Shown: positions 32,727 to 41,606 of the stretch, piece after piece
How positions within the stretch are numbered: position 1 is the first letter of the stretch
Layout: every line of letters starts with the position of its first letter
NCBI RefSeq assembly: GCF_000202635.1
Contig: NC_015125.1
Span: 2,790,001 to 2,854,000, forward strand
Direction of reading: 5' to 3'
DNA length: 64,000 nt
From: Microbacterium testaceum StLB037
Lineage (GTDB): Bacteria > Actinomycetota > Actinomycetes > Actinomycetales > Microbacteriaceae
The notes under the pieces: model-generated
Told to the model about the DNA's origin: nothing
Seen by the model: the letters and a program-made list of their open reading frames with translations, nothing else
Databases searched by the model: none
Program-made: the position numbers and the translations under genes

Positions 32727-33902
32727 ATGCTCTCCTTCCCCTCTTCGACGGCTCGACGCGTCGCGCGCGCCGTCGTCACCACGGCCGCGGTCGCCGCGGT
32801 CGCGGTCTCGCTGTCCGCGTGCTCCGGCGCGTCCGACGCCGCGAGCGGGTCGATGACCCTCGAGCAGAAGCAGAAGGCCACCAGCGCCGCCGACTTCGGC
32901 GGGATGGACGCGCTGGTCGCCGCGGCCAACGCCGAGGGCAAGCTGAACGTCATCACCCTTCCGCCGTCGTGGGCCAACTACGGCAAGATCATCGCCGGCT
33001 TCCAGGCGAAGTACCCCGACATCCAGATCGACTCGCAGAACCCCAACGGCTCCAGCGCCGACGAGGTCGCGGCCGCCCAGTCGCAGAAGGGGCAGGACAC
33101 CGCCCCCGACGTGTTCGACATCGGCACCGCCGTGCTGAGCCAGAACCTCGACCTGGTCACGCCCTACAAGGTGTCGAACTGGGGCGACATACCCGACGAC
33201 TTCAAGGACCCGAACGGTTCCTGGTACTACGACTACACGGGCCTGATGTCGATCGGCTACGACTCCTCGGTCATCACCACCCCGCCGACCTCGCTCGCGG
33301 ACCTGCTCGGACCGCAGTACCAGGGCAAGGTCGCCATCAAGGGCGACCCCACCCAGGCGAACGAAGCCGCCAGCGCGGTGTACTTCGCGGCCCTGCAGAG
33401 CGGCGGGAGCGTCGACGACGTCAGCCCCGGCGTCGACTTCTTCTCGAAGCTGAAGAAGGCCGGCAACATGCTCTCGGTCCTGCCGACCCAGGCCACGGTC
33501 GCCTCGGGCGAGACCCCCGTCGTCATCCAGTGGAGCTACAACAACCTCGCGTGGGGACCGGACGGCGGGTCATCGGGCAACCCGAACTGGAAGACCGTCG
33601 TGCTCCCTGGCGTCGCGCTCGGCAGCTACTACAACCAGGCCATCAACGTCAACGCCCCGCACCCCGCGGCCGCGCGTCTGTGGGAGGAGTACCTCTACAG
33701 CCCCGAGGTGCAGAACCTGTACCTCGCGTCCGGTGCCTACCCCTCCACGCTGCAGGCGATGATGGCGAACGGCACGGTCGACCAGTCGGTGCTGAAGGCG
33801 GTCGGCGAGCCGCCGAAGAACTTCGTCCAGCTCACGAGCGACCAGGCCGCCGCCGCGGCGAAGGTGCTCACAGCGCAGTGGTCGTCGGCGATCGGCGGCT
33901 GA
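32727..33902 (+). CDS. Aminoalkylphosphonate-type ABC substrate-binding lipoprotein
   Basis: 391 residues. The signal peptide ends with LSAC, lipidated at Cys32. The mature domain is a periplasmic-binding type 2 fold of the iron/polyamine/2-aminoethylphosphonate branch: LNVITLPPSWANYGKIIAGF, YDYTGLMSIGYDSSV, and HPAAARLWEEYLYSPEVQNL. GAAAGGA lies 6 bases before the ATG. It sits between the FAD oxidoreductase and two permeases, which fits the PhnS2-type binding proteins. Phosphonate binding is inferred from the neighbours; a polyamine or Fe(III) ligand is possible from the fold alone. Confidence 0.85.
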   Translation: MLSFPSSTARRVARAVVTTAAVAAVAVSLSACSGASDAASGSMTLEQKQKATSAADFGGMDALVAAANAEGKLNVITLPPSWANYGKIIAGFQAKYPDIQIDSQNPNGSSADEVAAAQSQKGQDTAPDVFDIGTAVLSQNLDLVTPYKVSNWGDIPDDFKDPNGSWYYDYTGLMSIGYDSSVITTPPTSLADLLGPQYQGKVAIKGDPTQANEAASAVYFAALQSGGSVDDVSPGVDFFSKLKKAGNMLSVLPTQATVASGETPVVIQWSYNNLAWGPDGGSSGNPNWKTVVLPGVALGSYYNQAINVNAPHPAAARLWEEYLYSPEVQNLYLASGAYPSTLQAMMANGTVDQSVLKAVGEPPKNFVQLTSDQAAAAAKVLTAQWSSAIGG

Positions 33903-33909
33903 TCGCCCC

Positions 33910-34824
33910 ATGACCGCCGCATCCGCACGGATCGCGACGGCGAAAGTCCGCTCCGGTGCCGGGACCTCCCGGCGCCGGAGCCGGGGCTGGTGGGGCTTCT
34001 CGCCCTTCGCCGTGTACGTGCTCCTCTTCCTCCTGATCCCCACCGTCCTCGCGGTCGCGAGCGGGTTCTTCACCGCCGACGGGGCGTTCACTCTCGCCAA
34101 TTTCTCGGCGTTCGCCTCTCCCTTCATCGTCAGCACCTTCGTGAACTCCCTGTGGCTCTCGGCGGCCGTCGCCGGCATCTCCGCGGTCCTGGGTGCCCTC
34201 GTCTGCGTCGCGCTGGTGAGCATGAACCCCGACGGATGGGTGCGCTCGGTCGTCGATTCGGCGTGCAGCGCGCTCGCGCAGTTCGGCGGGATCATGCTGG
34301 CGTTCGCCTTCATCGCGCTCATGGGAGCGCAGGGCGTGCTCACCGTGTGGCTGAAGCAGACCCTCGGTCTCGACCTGAACTCGCTGACCCCCAACGGTCC
34401 GTTGCTCTACCAGGTGGGCGGGCTGATCTTCCCCTACGTCTACTTCTCGGTGCCGCTCATGGTGCTCACCTTCCTGCCCGCCCTCGCGGCCCTGCAGACG
34501 CAGTGGGCCGAAGCGGCCGCGACCCTCGGTGCCCCGCGCCGCGTGTACTGGACACGGATCGCCGTCCCCCTGCTCGCCCCGGCGTTCGGGGGGTCGACGA
34601 TCCTCGTCTTCGCGAGCGCGTTCTCGTCCTTCGCCACCGCGGCCGCCCTCATCGACCAGGGCGGCATCGTGCCCCTCGCGATCAAGCAGCAGCTGACCAG
34701 CGAGACGATCCCCGGGGTGGCGAACACCGCGGGCGTCCTGGCGCTCGGAATGGTCGTCGTGATGGCTGCCGTCATGACGCTCTACGCGGTGCTCGATCGG
34801 CGTGCACGGCGGTGGCGGCGATGA
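33910..34824 (+). CDS. ABC transporter permease (first) of the phosphonate operon
   Basis: 304 residues, with a basic Arg-rich N-terminus followed by six membrane helices. The docking loop reads QWAEAAATLGAPRRVYWTRIAVPLL, close to the EAA consensus of PotB-type permeases. It follows the binding-protein gene by 7 bp and overlaps the second permease (ATGA). Related 2-aminoethylphosphonate permeases are sometimes one fused protein; here the two halves are separate genes. Confidence 0.9.
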   Translation: MTAASARIATAKVRSGAGTSRRRSRGWWGFSPFAVYVLLFLLIPTVLAVASGFFTADGAFTLANFSAFASPFIVSTFVNSLWLSAAVAGISAVLGALVCVALVSMNPDGWVRSVVDSACSALAQFGGIMLAFAFIALMGAQGVLTVWLKQTLGLDLNSLTPNGPLLYQVGGLIFPYVYFSVPLMVLTFLPALAALQTQWAEAAATLGAPRRVYWTRIAVPLLAPAFGGSTILVFASAFSSFATAAALIDQGGIVPLAIKQQLTSETIPGVANTAGVLALGMVVVMAAVMTLYAVLDRRARRWRR

Positions 34825-35633
34825 GCCGGCCGGTGGGCGCGGCCCTCGGCCGCACGGGCGCGACGATCGTGCTCGCCCTGACGGGTGTCGCTTTCGCGCT
34901 TCCGCTCCTCGCGCTGCTGCTGTTCACGTTCCGCGTGTCCGGCAGTCCGAACGCCCTGACCCTCGCGCACTACGCGGCGCTCGTCGACCCCGCGCAGGAG
35001 TACACCTACGACGGCCTGTTCCGCGGCCTCACCAACTCGCTCGGCATCTGCGCCGTGACCGTCGCGATCGTGCTGCTCGTGCTCGTTCCGACGGTGCTCC
35101 TCGTCGAGATGCGCTACCCCGCGATGCGCCGCGTCGTGGAGTTCGTGTGCCTTCTCCCGCTCACCGTCCCCACGGTCGTGCTCGTCGTCGGCTTCGTGCC
35201 GGTGTACAAGGTGGTCTCGGGGGCCTTCGGCAGCGCCGCGTGGACACTGGCCTTCGCGATCGGCGTCATCGTGCTGCCCTACGCGTACCGCCCGATCCAG
35301 GCGAACATCGCGGCTCTCGACGTCGTCGTGCTCGGCGAGGCCGCGCGGTCGCTCGGTGCCGGTGTCGTCCCCACCGTGCTGCGCGTCATCCTGCCGAACC
35401 TGCGCCGCGGCATCCTGTCGGCCTGTCTGCTGACCGTGGCGGTCGTCCTCGGCGAGTTCACGATCGCATCGTTCCTCAGCCGGTCCACCTTCCAGACCGC
35501 GCTCTTCCTCCTGCAGCAGAGCGACCCCTACGTCGCGGCGATCTTCTCGCTCGCGGCCCTCGCCTTCGTCTTCGTGCTGCTGCTGGTCATCGGCCGCCTC
35601 GGCTCCTTCCGTCCCTCCCGGAGAACCCCATGA
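34821..35633 (+). CDS. ABC transporter permease (second) of the phosphonate operon
   Basis: 270 residues and six membrane helices. The docking loop is LGEAARSLGAGVVPTVLRVILP, and LGEFTIASFLSRSTFQTALF is typical of PotC-type permeases. It overlaps the preceding permease and the following ATPase gene by 4 bp each, so the three are translationally coupled. It would pair with the first permease in one channel. Confidence 0.9.
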   Translation: MSRPVGAALGRTGATIVLALTGVAFALPLLALLLFTFRVSGSPNALTLAHYAALVDPAQEYTYDGLFRGLTNSLGICAVTVAIVLLVLVPTVLLVEMRYPAMRRVVEFVCLLPLTVPTVVLVVGFVPVYKVVSGAFGSAAWTLAFAIGVIVLPYAYRPIQANIAALDVVVLGEAARSLGAGVVPTVLRVILPNLRRGILSACLLTVAVVLGEFTIASFLSRSTFQTALFLLQQSDPYVAAIFSLAALAFVFVLLLVIGRLGSFRPSRRTP

Positions 35634-36739
35634 ACGTGCCTCTTCCTCCCGCCCCGCCGGTCACCGGCCCCTCGACCGCGACGGGGATGACCGCGACGGG
35701 GATGACCGTGACGGGGACCGCCGTGTCGCTGCGTGGCATCCGCAAGTTCTTCGGAGCCCACGCGGCCCTGCGCGGGGTGAGCCTCGACGTGCGCCCCGGT
35801 GAGTTCGTCGCCCTGCTCGGCCCGTCGGGGTGCGGCAAGACGACGCTCCTGCGGGCCCTGTCGGGACTCGACCGCGTCGACGACGGCACCATCTCGATCG
35901 ACGGGGTCGATGTCTCCCGCGTGCCCGTCGAGAAGCGCGACATCGGCATGGTGTTCCAGTCGTACTCGCTGTTTCCGCACCTGACCGCCGCGCAGAACGT
36001 CGAATTCGGCCTCCGGATGCGCAAGGTCGACGCGGCCCGTCGGACCGTCCGCGTGCAGGAAGCGCTCGACATGGTCGGACTCGGCGACCGCGGCGGCCGG
36101 TACGCGCACGAGCTGTCCGGCGGTCAGCAGCAGCGCGTCGCGCTCGCCCGCGCCCTCGTCACCCGCCCGCGCGTGCTGCTGCTCGACGAACCGCTCTCGG
36201 CTCTGGACGCCAAGGTGCGCGTGAAGCTGCGCGAGCAGATCCGTCGTATCCAGCGCGATCTCGGCATCACCACCGTCTTCGTCACGCACGACCAGGAGGA
36301 GGCGCTCGCCGTCGCCGACCGCGTCGCGGTGATGAACGAGGGGGTCATCGAGCAGATCGGCACGCCGGAGGATCTCTACCGTCGGCCGGTCTCGCCCTTC
36401 GTCGCCGACTTCGTCGGGCTCAGCAACGTTCTCGACGGGGTCGCGCGCGGTGGAGAGGTCGAGGTGTGCGGCCACGCGCTGCCGATCCTCGGGGAACCCG
36501 TCGACGGGCCGGTGCAGGCCTTCGTGCGGCCCGAGGACATCCTCTTCACCGACGCCGCCGGCGGAATGGATGCCACCGTGGTGGCCTCGAGCTTCCTCGG
36601 GTCGCTGCGGCGAACCGTCGTGCGCGCGGCCGACGGCACGCTCATCGCTGTGCAGCACGACGCCGCCGACCGGCGCGAGGCGGATGACGTGGTGCGCCTG
36701 CGATTCGCGGGGTATCCGGTGGTGATCCGGCCGCGCTGA
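35630..36739 (+). CDS. ABC transporter ATP-binding protein of the phosphonate operon
   Basis: 369 residues. Walker A is GPSGCGKTT, the signature LSGGQQQRVALARAL, Walker B VLLLDEPLSALD, and the switch histidine is in VTHDQEE. The C-terminal TOBE-type domain (VQAFVRPEDILF) follows, as in PotA. The first 33 residues are odd: a Pro-rich stretch and three ATGMT-like repeats made by a 15-bp DNA repeat at about 35678-35722. An internal ATG in the repeat could be the real start (MTVTGTAVSLRGIRKFFG). It ends the operon. Confidence 0.93.
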   Translation: MNVPLPPAPPVTGPSTATGMTATGMTVTGTAVSLRGIRKFFGAHAALRGVSLDVRPGEFVALLGPSGCGKTTLLRALSGLDRVDDGTISIDGVDVSRVPVEKRDIGMVFQSYSLFPHLTAAQNVEFGLRMRKVDAARRTVRVQEALDMVGLGDRGGRYAHELSGGQQQRVALARALVTRPRVLLLDEPLSALDAKVRVKLREQIRRIQRDLGITTVFVTHDQEEALAVADRVAVMNEGVIEQIGTPEDLYRRPVSPFVADFVGLSNVLDGVARGGEVEVCGHALPILGEPVDGPVQAFVRPEDILFTDAAGGMDATVVASSFLGSLRRTVVRAADGTLIAVQHDAADRREADDVVRLRFAGYPVVIRPR

Positions 36740-36760
36740 GGTCCCAGCGAATCCCTCAGC
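36735..36760 (+). terminator. Hairpin at the end of the phosphonate importer operon
   Basis: GCTGAGG (36735-36741) pairs perfectly with CCTCAGC (36754-36760) around a 12-nt loop. The left arm contains the stop codon of the ATPase gene. Its position suggests a terminator, without a T-run. Confidence 0.5.
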
Positions 36761-36780
36761 TCCCGCTCTACCGTGCGGCT

Positions 36781-37293
36781 ATGCCGTCTGTCGCCCGAGG
36801 GCGTCGCCGCCCCACGCCCTTGCGCACCACCCCGGCCGTACGCGCTGCCGCCGTGCTCTCGTTCCTCTACGGCCTCGCCGCGGCGGCGCTGGGGGTCTGG
36901 TTGATCGTCGCCCTCGCGACCGGCCGGGGGTTGCGGGCCGACACCCACGAGTACCTCGTCTTCCGGGGCGTGACGACGACGATCGTCTTCGCGCTCCTGG
37001 CGGGAGCGGTGTTCGTGACCGAGGCGTTCCTCGTGCTGCGCGGCGCGCGCGGGATCGGGGTCGTCGTCGTCGCCTCGATCGTCGCGTTCGGCGGCCTGAT
37101 CGGCGAGGTGATCGAGGCGGTCACAGGAGGGGATGCCGCGTCCCTCGGGATCGGCGCGGGCATCATCGCCGCGGCGGCCCTGCCCGCGGTGCTTCTCCTT
37201 CTCCCGCGGGGACCCCGCTCGGCGCTTCCTGCGAGCCCGGACGCCGAGCCCGGGATCACCCCGCCCGGGATCACACCGCCGCCACCGCCATGA
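36781..37293 (+). CDS. Membrane protein of unknown function
   Basis: 170 residues with four hydrophobic segments at about 21-46, 61-84, 88-112 and 120-143, and a Pro-rich tail ending in ITPPPPP. I recognise no family. TACCGT lies 6 nt before the ATG and there is no ribosome site, so the mRNA may be leaderless. Its end overlaps the end of the opposite-strand gene by 23 bp, an unusual tail-to-tail overlap. Codon use is like its neighbours. Confidence 0.7.
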   Translation: MPSVARGRRRPTPLRTTPAVRAAAVLSFLYGLAAAALGVWLIVALATGRGLRADTHEYLVFRGVTTTIVFALLAGAVFVTEAFLVLRGARGIGVVVVASIVAFGGLIGEVIEAVTGGDAASLGIGAGIIAAAALPAVLLLLPRGPRSALPASPDAEPGITPPGITPPPPP

Positions 37294-37765
37294 GGACGAC
37301 GGATGCCGCCATCGCGCCGATCTGCGCGCGGTCGAGCCGTGCCGGCATCCGTCGCATCGCCTCGAGCGACAGCGCGGCGTAGACCGCCGCCGCACCGACG
37401 AGAACGGGCGCCAGCGCGAGCCCGTGGGCGTGGGCCGAGGGACCCGCGTGCCCGACCATGACCATCTGCAACCCGGCCATCACGATCATCCCGAGCGTCG
37501 TGTGCAGCGTCATCAGGGCGGGCACCCGCGGCACACGGCGCTGCCGCGGCCGCCGCCAGACCGCGAGCCCGAGCGCCGCCGCCAACAGCACCGCCGTCCG
37601 CCCGACCGGCGCGACGACCCCGAACACGGCGGCATCCAGCATCGCGAGCAGCATCAGCACGGATGCCGCGACCTCGGGCGGTCGCACCCGCGCGCGATCG
37701 GCTGCCAGACAGCAGGCACCGACCGCGGCGGGGGCGACCGCCCAGGCGTGGAGGATCTCGCTCAT
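37271..37765 (-). CDS. Membrane protein downstream of the copper amine oxidase
   Basis: 164 residues with about five hydrophobic segments and a Met- and His-containing stretch (TLGMIVMAGLQMVMVGHAG). Its ATG is 4 bp after the amine oxidase stop with no ribosome site of its own, so it is translationally coupled to that gene. I do not recognise it with certainty; size and topology recall actinobacterial DUF5134-type proteins. A link to copper handling is tempting, given the oxidase next door, but is only inference. Confidence 0.7.
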   Translation of the reverse strand: MSEILHAWAVAPAAVGACCLAADRARVRPPEVAASVLMLLAMLDAAVFGVVAPVGRTAVLLAAALGLAVWRRPRQRRVPRVPALMTLHTTLGMIVMAGLQMVMVGHAGPSAHAHGLALAPVLVGAAAVYAALSLEAMRRMPARLDRAQIGAMAASVVLMAVAAV

Positions 37766-37769
37766 CGAT

Positions 37770-39821
37770 TCAACAGTGGTGCGCGTCGCCGTGCCCGTCG
37801 TGACCGTGCGCGCTGTGGTCATGACCGTGCGCGCCGGTCGCCTCATCCGCGTGTGGTCCGTGCCCGTGTCCGTCGGCGTGGGCACCGGGCGCGCAGTGCG
37901 TGTCCGCCGGGGCCGGCACGTTCAGTACGGGGTTCCGCTCGAAGAAGTTGTACGGCTTGAGCGTGAACTTCGCGTAGTCCATCGGCATGACCGGCCAGTC
38001 CTCGTTGCGCGGGAAGTGCGTGAGGCCGAACGTGTGCCAGAGCACGAGGTCTTCGCCGACGAGGGGCTCGTCACCGGCGATGAACGCGGGGATGCCGGCG
38101 CCGCCAGGGTGCTGGTTGACGAAGTCTCCCGCGGCGTACCGCTCGTCGGGGTCGTACTTCGTGACGAAGAGGTTCTTCGTGGCGAACGCCGCGCGGGCGG
38201 CGATCGACGACGCGTCGTCGGCCAGCAGCACCGGGGTCTCGGTGGGGAACAGCACGTACGAGGTCGCCTGTCCCCGCTCCGTCGTCTTCTCGGTCGACGC
38301 GATCTGCCACACGCGGTTCACGGCGCCGTCGGCGACCCGCCCCGACACCTTCTCGCTGGTGATCGGCGTGACCTTCTTCGTGAACGCGTTGCCGGCGGGG
38401 TTCTCGGGCGAGATCGGCACGCGGACCGCGTCGATCTCGTTCACGACGTTCGCGACCCCGTCGACGGTCATGTCGAGCCGCGCCGAGAAGAGGTGCTGGT
38501 GATACGGCGCGCCCAGGCCCGGTGCCACCTCCGAGGCGTACGGGTAGCCCTCTCCCGGGTATCCGGAGGTGAACAGGATGCCGGTGAGCTTGGCCTCGCA
38601 CTCGATGGTGCCGTCGAGGTACAGGTACCAGTAGAAGCCGTAGTCGTAGTTGCCGACGGTGGTGAAGAACGAGATGACCAGACGCCGCGAGCGGCGCACC
38701 TCGCTCGAACCCGTGAAGATGTCGGTGTGCTTCCAGAGGGTGCCGAAGTCCTCCTCGTGCATGCACACGGCGTTGCGGACGGTGCGCGGCATCCCGTTCT
38801 CATCCGACAGCACGGCGTCGACGTAGGTGATGTCGCCGACGCAGTCGCAGCCGAGCTCGAGTTCGTTCGTGTACCGGCCGAAAAGGTACTCGCCGGTGTC
38901 GAAGTAGTTCTGCCAGAAGCGGTTGGGCGCGGGGTCGGCGTAGGGCACGACCATCTCGCTGATCGAGCCGCGGTACATCACCGGGCGGCCGGCGAAGGAC
39001 AGCTGGCGAAGGATGAGTCCCTCGCGGGTGTCGAAGCCGATGCGCAGGTCCCACTCGCCCCACGTGACGTGCTCGCCGTCGACGGTGAAGCTCGACCCCT
39101 CGGGCTGCGTGATGACGATGGGCTTCAGCCCCTCGAGCGGCGGCCCCTGGAGCTCGGGATCGTCGAAGTTGCCGTGCGTCTCGGGCACGGTGAAGCCGGG
39201 GGTGTCGACGATCTCGATGATGCGGCGGTCGGCGACGTCGATGTAGGCGGTGAGCCCGTCGACGGGGTGCGCCCACGGATGATCGGCGGGGTGGTCCTGC
39301 CGGAACGCGAAGGTGCGCAGCACGCGGCGTCCCACCTCGTTCTCGTAGCCGTAATGGCCGGCCGAGAGCGGCACGAGCACGACGTCGGCGGTCGTGAGGC
39401 CGCGCGCGGCGAGCGCGGCGACCCACTCGGTGCTCTCGTTCGCGATCACGCCGACCTCCTCGAACTCCGCGTCGAGGATCGGCAGCTGCCCGTCGGAGCC
39501 GTCGAGCTCGGTGGAGCGCAGCACCTCTCCGCTCGCGAGCGAGACGACGAGGTCGAGGGAGTGCGCCGTGCGCAGGTTCAGCAGCTGCACGCGGGCGCGG
39601 CGCTCGGGGAAGGCCGACTCTCCGCGCTCCCACGCGAGAACCTCGCCCTTGGGCGCCTCTTCGAGGCCGACATACGCGAAGCGCGTGGCCTCGTCGATGC
39701 CGTCGAGGCCGGCGACGATCGCGTGCACGGCGGTGATCTCTTCCGGGATCAGGGATGCCAGGGGGTGGGCCGGCACCGCGGGGGCGACGAAGGCGGTGGA
39801 GGTCGGGTCGGTGAGGGTCAT
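37770..39821 (-). CDS. Copper amine oxidase with histidine-rich tail
   Basis: 683 residues. The topaquinone precursor is Tyr392 in VGNYDYG and the catalytic base Asp308 in YFDTGEYLFG, an 84-residue spacing as in the Arthrobacter globiformis enzyme. Copper ligands are His441 and His443 (YHQHLF) and the His of GLTHFPRN. It oxidises a primary amine to aldehyde, ammonia and peroxide. There is no signal peptide. The last 42 residues hold 13 histidines and end in AHHC, an extension beyond the usual end of the fold that could bind or deliver copper. GAGAGAG precedes the ATG. APC permease genes lie upstream. Confidence 0.95.
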   Translation of the reverse strand: MTLTDPTSTAFVAPAVPAHPLASLIPEEITAVHAIVAGLDGIDEATRFAYVGLEEAPKGEVLAWERGESAFPERRARVQLLNLRTAHSLDLVVSLASGEVLRSTELDGSDGQLPILDAEFEEVGVIANESTEWVAALAARGLTTADVVLVPLSAGHYGYENEVGRRVLRTFAFRQDHPADHPWAHPVDGLTAYIDVADRRIIEIVDTPGFTVPETHGNFDDPELQGPPLEGLKPIVITQPEGSSFTVDGEHVTWGEWDLRIGFDTREGLILRQLSFAGRPVMYRGSISEMVVPYADPAPNRFWQNYFDTGEYLFGRYTNELELGCDCVGDITYVDAVLSDENGMPRTVRNAVCMHEEDFGTLWKHTDIFTGSSEVRRSRRLVISFFTTVGNYDYGFYWYLYLDGTIECEAKLTGILFTSGYPGEGYPYASEVAPGLGAPYHQHLFSARLDMTVDGVANVVNEIDAVRVPISPENPAGNAFTKKVTPITSEKVSGRVADGAVNRVWQIASTEKTTERGQATSYVLFPTETPVLLADDASSIAARAAFATKNLFVTKYDPDERYAAGDFVNQHPGGAGIPAFIAGDEPLVGEDLVLWHTFGLTHFPRNEDWPVMPMDYAKFTLKPYNFFERNPVLNVPAPADTHCAPGAHADGHGHGPHADEATGAHGHDHSAHGHDGHGDAHHC

Positions 39822-39898
39822 GGTGTCTCTCTCGAGGGGAACGGGAAGGGCGGAAAGGAGCAGGACGGATGCCGCGGCGCCGGGGCCGCGGCATCCGG

Positions 39899-41374
39899 TC
39901 ATCCCGCGATGGCGTCGGTGAGCTTGGCGTAGGCGGCGGGTCGGCGGCGGCGGATCCAGGCGGCCTGGACGTATCCGAACGCGGGGACGACGACCACGAG
40001 GGCGAGCAGGGCCCAGGTGACGGCGCCGAAGGTGGGTGCGCCGTCGGCGTCGACATCGCCGACCATGACGGGGAAGTACGCGACGATCACGACGGCCGAG
40101 ATCGCGAGTCCCACGAAGCCCAGTGCCGGAGCGATGATCGTGTTCCACGGGCGCCGGTCCTGGCGATTGCGCGTGAAGTAGACGATCACCGCGATCGAGG
40201 TGACGGCCATCAGGACGACGATGGCGACGGTCGCGACACCGGAGAGCCAGGTGAACACCTGCAGCAGGGGGTCGAGTCCGAGCAGGGCGAACGCCGCGAG
40301 GAGGACGCCCGCGGTCGCGGTCTGCACGATCGACGACACGTGCGGCGAGAGGTGACGAGCGTGCACGCCCGAGACCGACTCGGGAAGGACCCCGGCGCTC
40401 GACATCGCGTGCTGGTAGCGCGTCAGGACGTTGTGGAACGACAGGACGCACGCGAACATCGACGTCAGCAGGAGGACGTTGACGATGACCTCGCCGACCG
40501 TGCCGAGGTAGATCGCCACGGTGCGGAGCATGAGCGTCGCGGGGTTCTCGGCGGCGGCGGCGAGGACGCCGTTCGGGCCCCAGGCCATCACGAGTCCCCA
40601 GGTCGACAGCGTGTAGAAGACGCCGATGCCGATGACGGCGCCGTAGGTGGCGCGCGGGATCGTCCGGTCGGGGTCGCGCGCCTCGTCGCGGAAGATCGCG
40701 GTGGCTTCGAAGCCGATGAACGCGGCGATGGCGAACATCAGCCCCACGCCGGGCGAGCCGCTCGCGATGTTCGCGGGCTCGAAGGGGGCGAGACTCAGTC
40801 CCTCGGGACCGCCGTCGAGCACCACCGCGCCGACGAGGACGAGGACGATCGCGACCTCCGCGATGAGGAGGATGCCGAGCACCTTGCTGGACAGATCGAT
40901 GTGGCGGTAGCCCAGCACCCCGACGAGCGCGACGGTCGCGAGAGCGTACAGCCACCACGGGAGGTCGGGTCCGCCGACCGACACGATCGTGATCTCGAGC
41001 AGGTACCCGACGTAGCCGTACACCGCGACCTGGATGGTCGTGTAGGTGAGGATCGCGGTCCACGCGGCGGCGAGCCCGGAGGGGCGTCCCAGCCCGTACC
41101 CGATGTAGGTGAAGAAGGCACCGGGGCGGGGGACGTGCCGGGTCATGGCCGCGAGCCCCACGGCGAACAGGAGCAGGATGACGGCGCTGACGGCGTAGAG
41201 GGCGGGGTATCCCACCCCGTTGCCGATCAGGATGCCGAGGGGACCGGCACCGCCGACGACGGTGAGCGGCGACGCGGCGGCGACCACCATGAAGATGATC
41301 GCCGTGACACCGAGGGAGCCCTGCAACGTCCGCTTCGCCGACGTCGCCACCCCCTTCGACTCGAGCTGGGTCAT
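39899..41374 (-). CDS. APC-family amine/amino acid permease
   Basis: 491 residues and about twelve membrane helices. APC features include VVAAASPLTVVGGAGPLGILIGNG near the N-terminus, and FIGFEATAIFRDEARDPDRTIPRA, the loop after helix 6. AAGGAA lies 7 bases before the ATG. It is 77 bp upstream of the copper amine oxidase on the same strand, so it probably imports the amine that the oxidase uses (phenethylamine, tyramine or similar). It diverges from a second APC permease over a region with a strong inverted repeat. Confidence 0.9.
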   Translation of the reverse strand: MTQLESKGVATSAKRTLQGSLGVTAIIFMVVAAASPLTVVGGAGPLGILIGNGVGYPALYAVSAVILLLFAVGLAAMTRHVPRPGAFFTYIGYGLGRPSGLAAAWTAILTYTTIQVAVYGYVGYLLEITIVSVGGPDLPWWLYALATVALVGVLGYRHIDLSSKVLGILLIAEVAIVLVLVGAVVLDGGPEGLSLAPFEPANIASGSPGVGLMFAIAAFIGFEATAIFRDEARDPDRTIPRATYGAVIGIGVFYTLSTWGLVMAWGPNGVLAAAAENPATLMLRTVAIYLGTVGEVIVNVLLLTSMFACVLSFHNVLTRYQHAMSSAGVLPESVSGVHARHLSPHVSSIVQTATAGVLLAAFALLGLDPLLQVFTWLSGVATVAIVVLMAVTSIAVIVYFTRNRQDRRPWNTIIAPALGFVGLAISAVVIVAYFPVMVGDVDADGAPTFGAVTWALLALVVVVPAFGYVQAAWIRRRRPAAYAKLTDAIAG

Positions 41375-41489
41375 GTCGGTTCCTTACGTGTTCGGGTGGG
41401 ACGGGATTCGGGTGGGTGAGCGCAGTTCGTGAGTCGAGGTTCCCCCGGCGCCGTTGCCGGGTCGTGTTGTCGTCGTGAAGGTGTGACCA

Positions 41490-41530
41490 CCCCGAGTGAG
41501 ACGCGCACGGCGGGGATGTCTCACTCGGGG
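41490..41530. promoter_or_regulatory. 13-bp perfect inverted repeat between divergent permeases
   Basis: CCCCGAGTGAGAC (41490-41502) and GTCTCACTCGGGG (41518-41530) are perfect reverse complements with a 15-nt spacer. GTGA and TCAC extend the match outside after a small bulge. It lies near the middle of the 232-bp divergent region. It may be an operator for the IclR regulator encoded nearby, two opposed copies of one site, or an RNA hairpin. Confidence 0.6.
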
Positions 41531-41606
41531 TCACGAGCACGAAACACGCGGGTCGTCCGGGTGCAATGCCCGGCGCGTACGGTCGGCACCACCCGACGGA
41601 GACCAC

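Noticed and set aside
41490..41530. Terminator of either permease gene
   Set aside because: Both genes start, rather than end, next to this region, so a simple terminator makes little sense.
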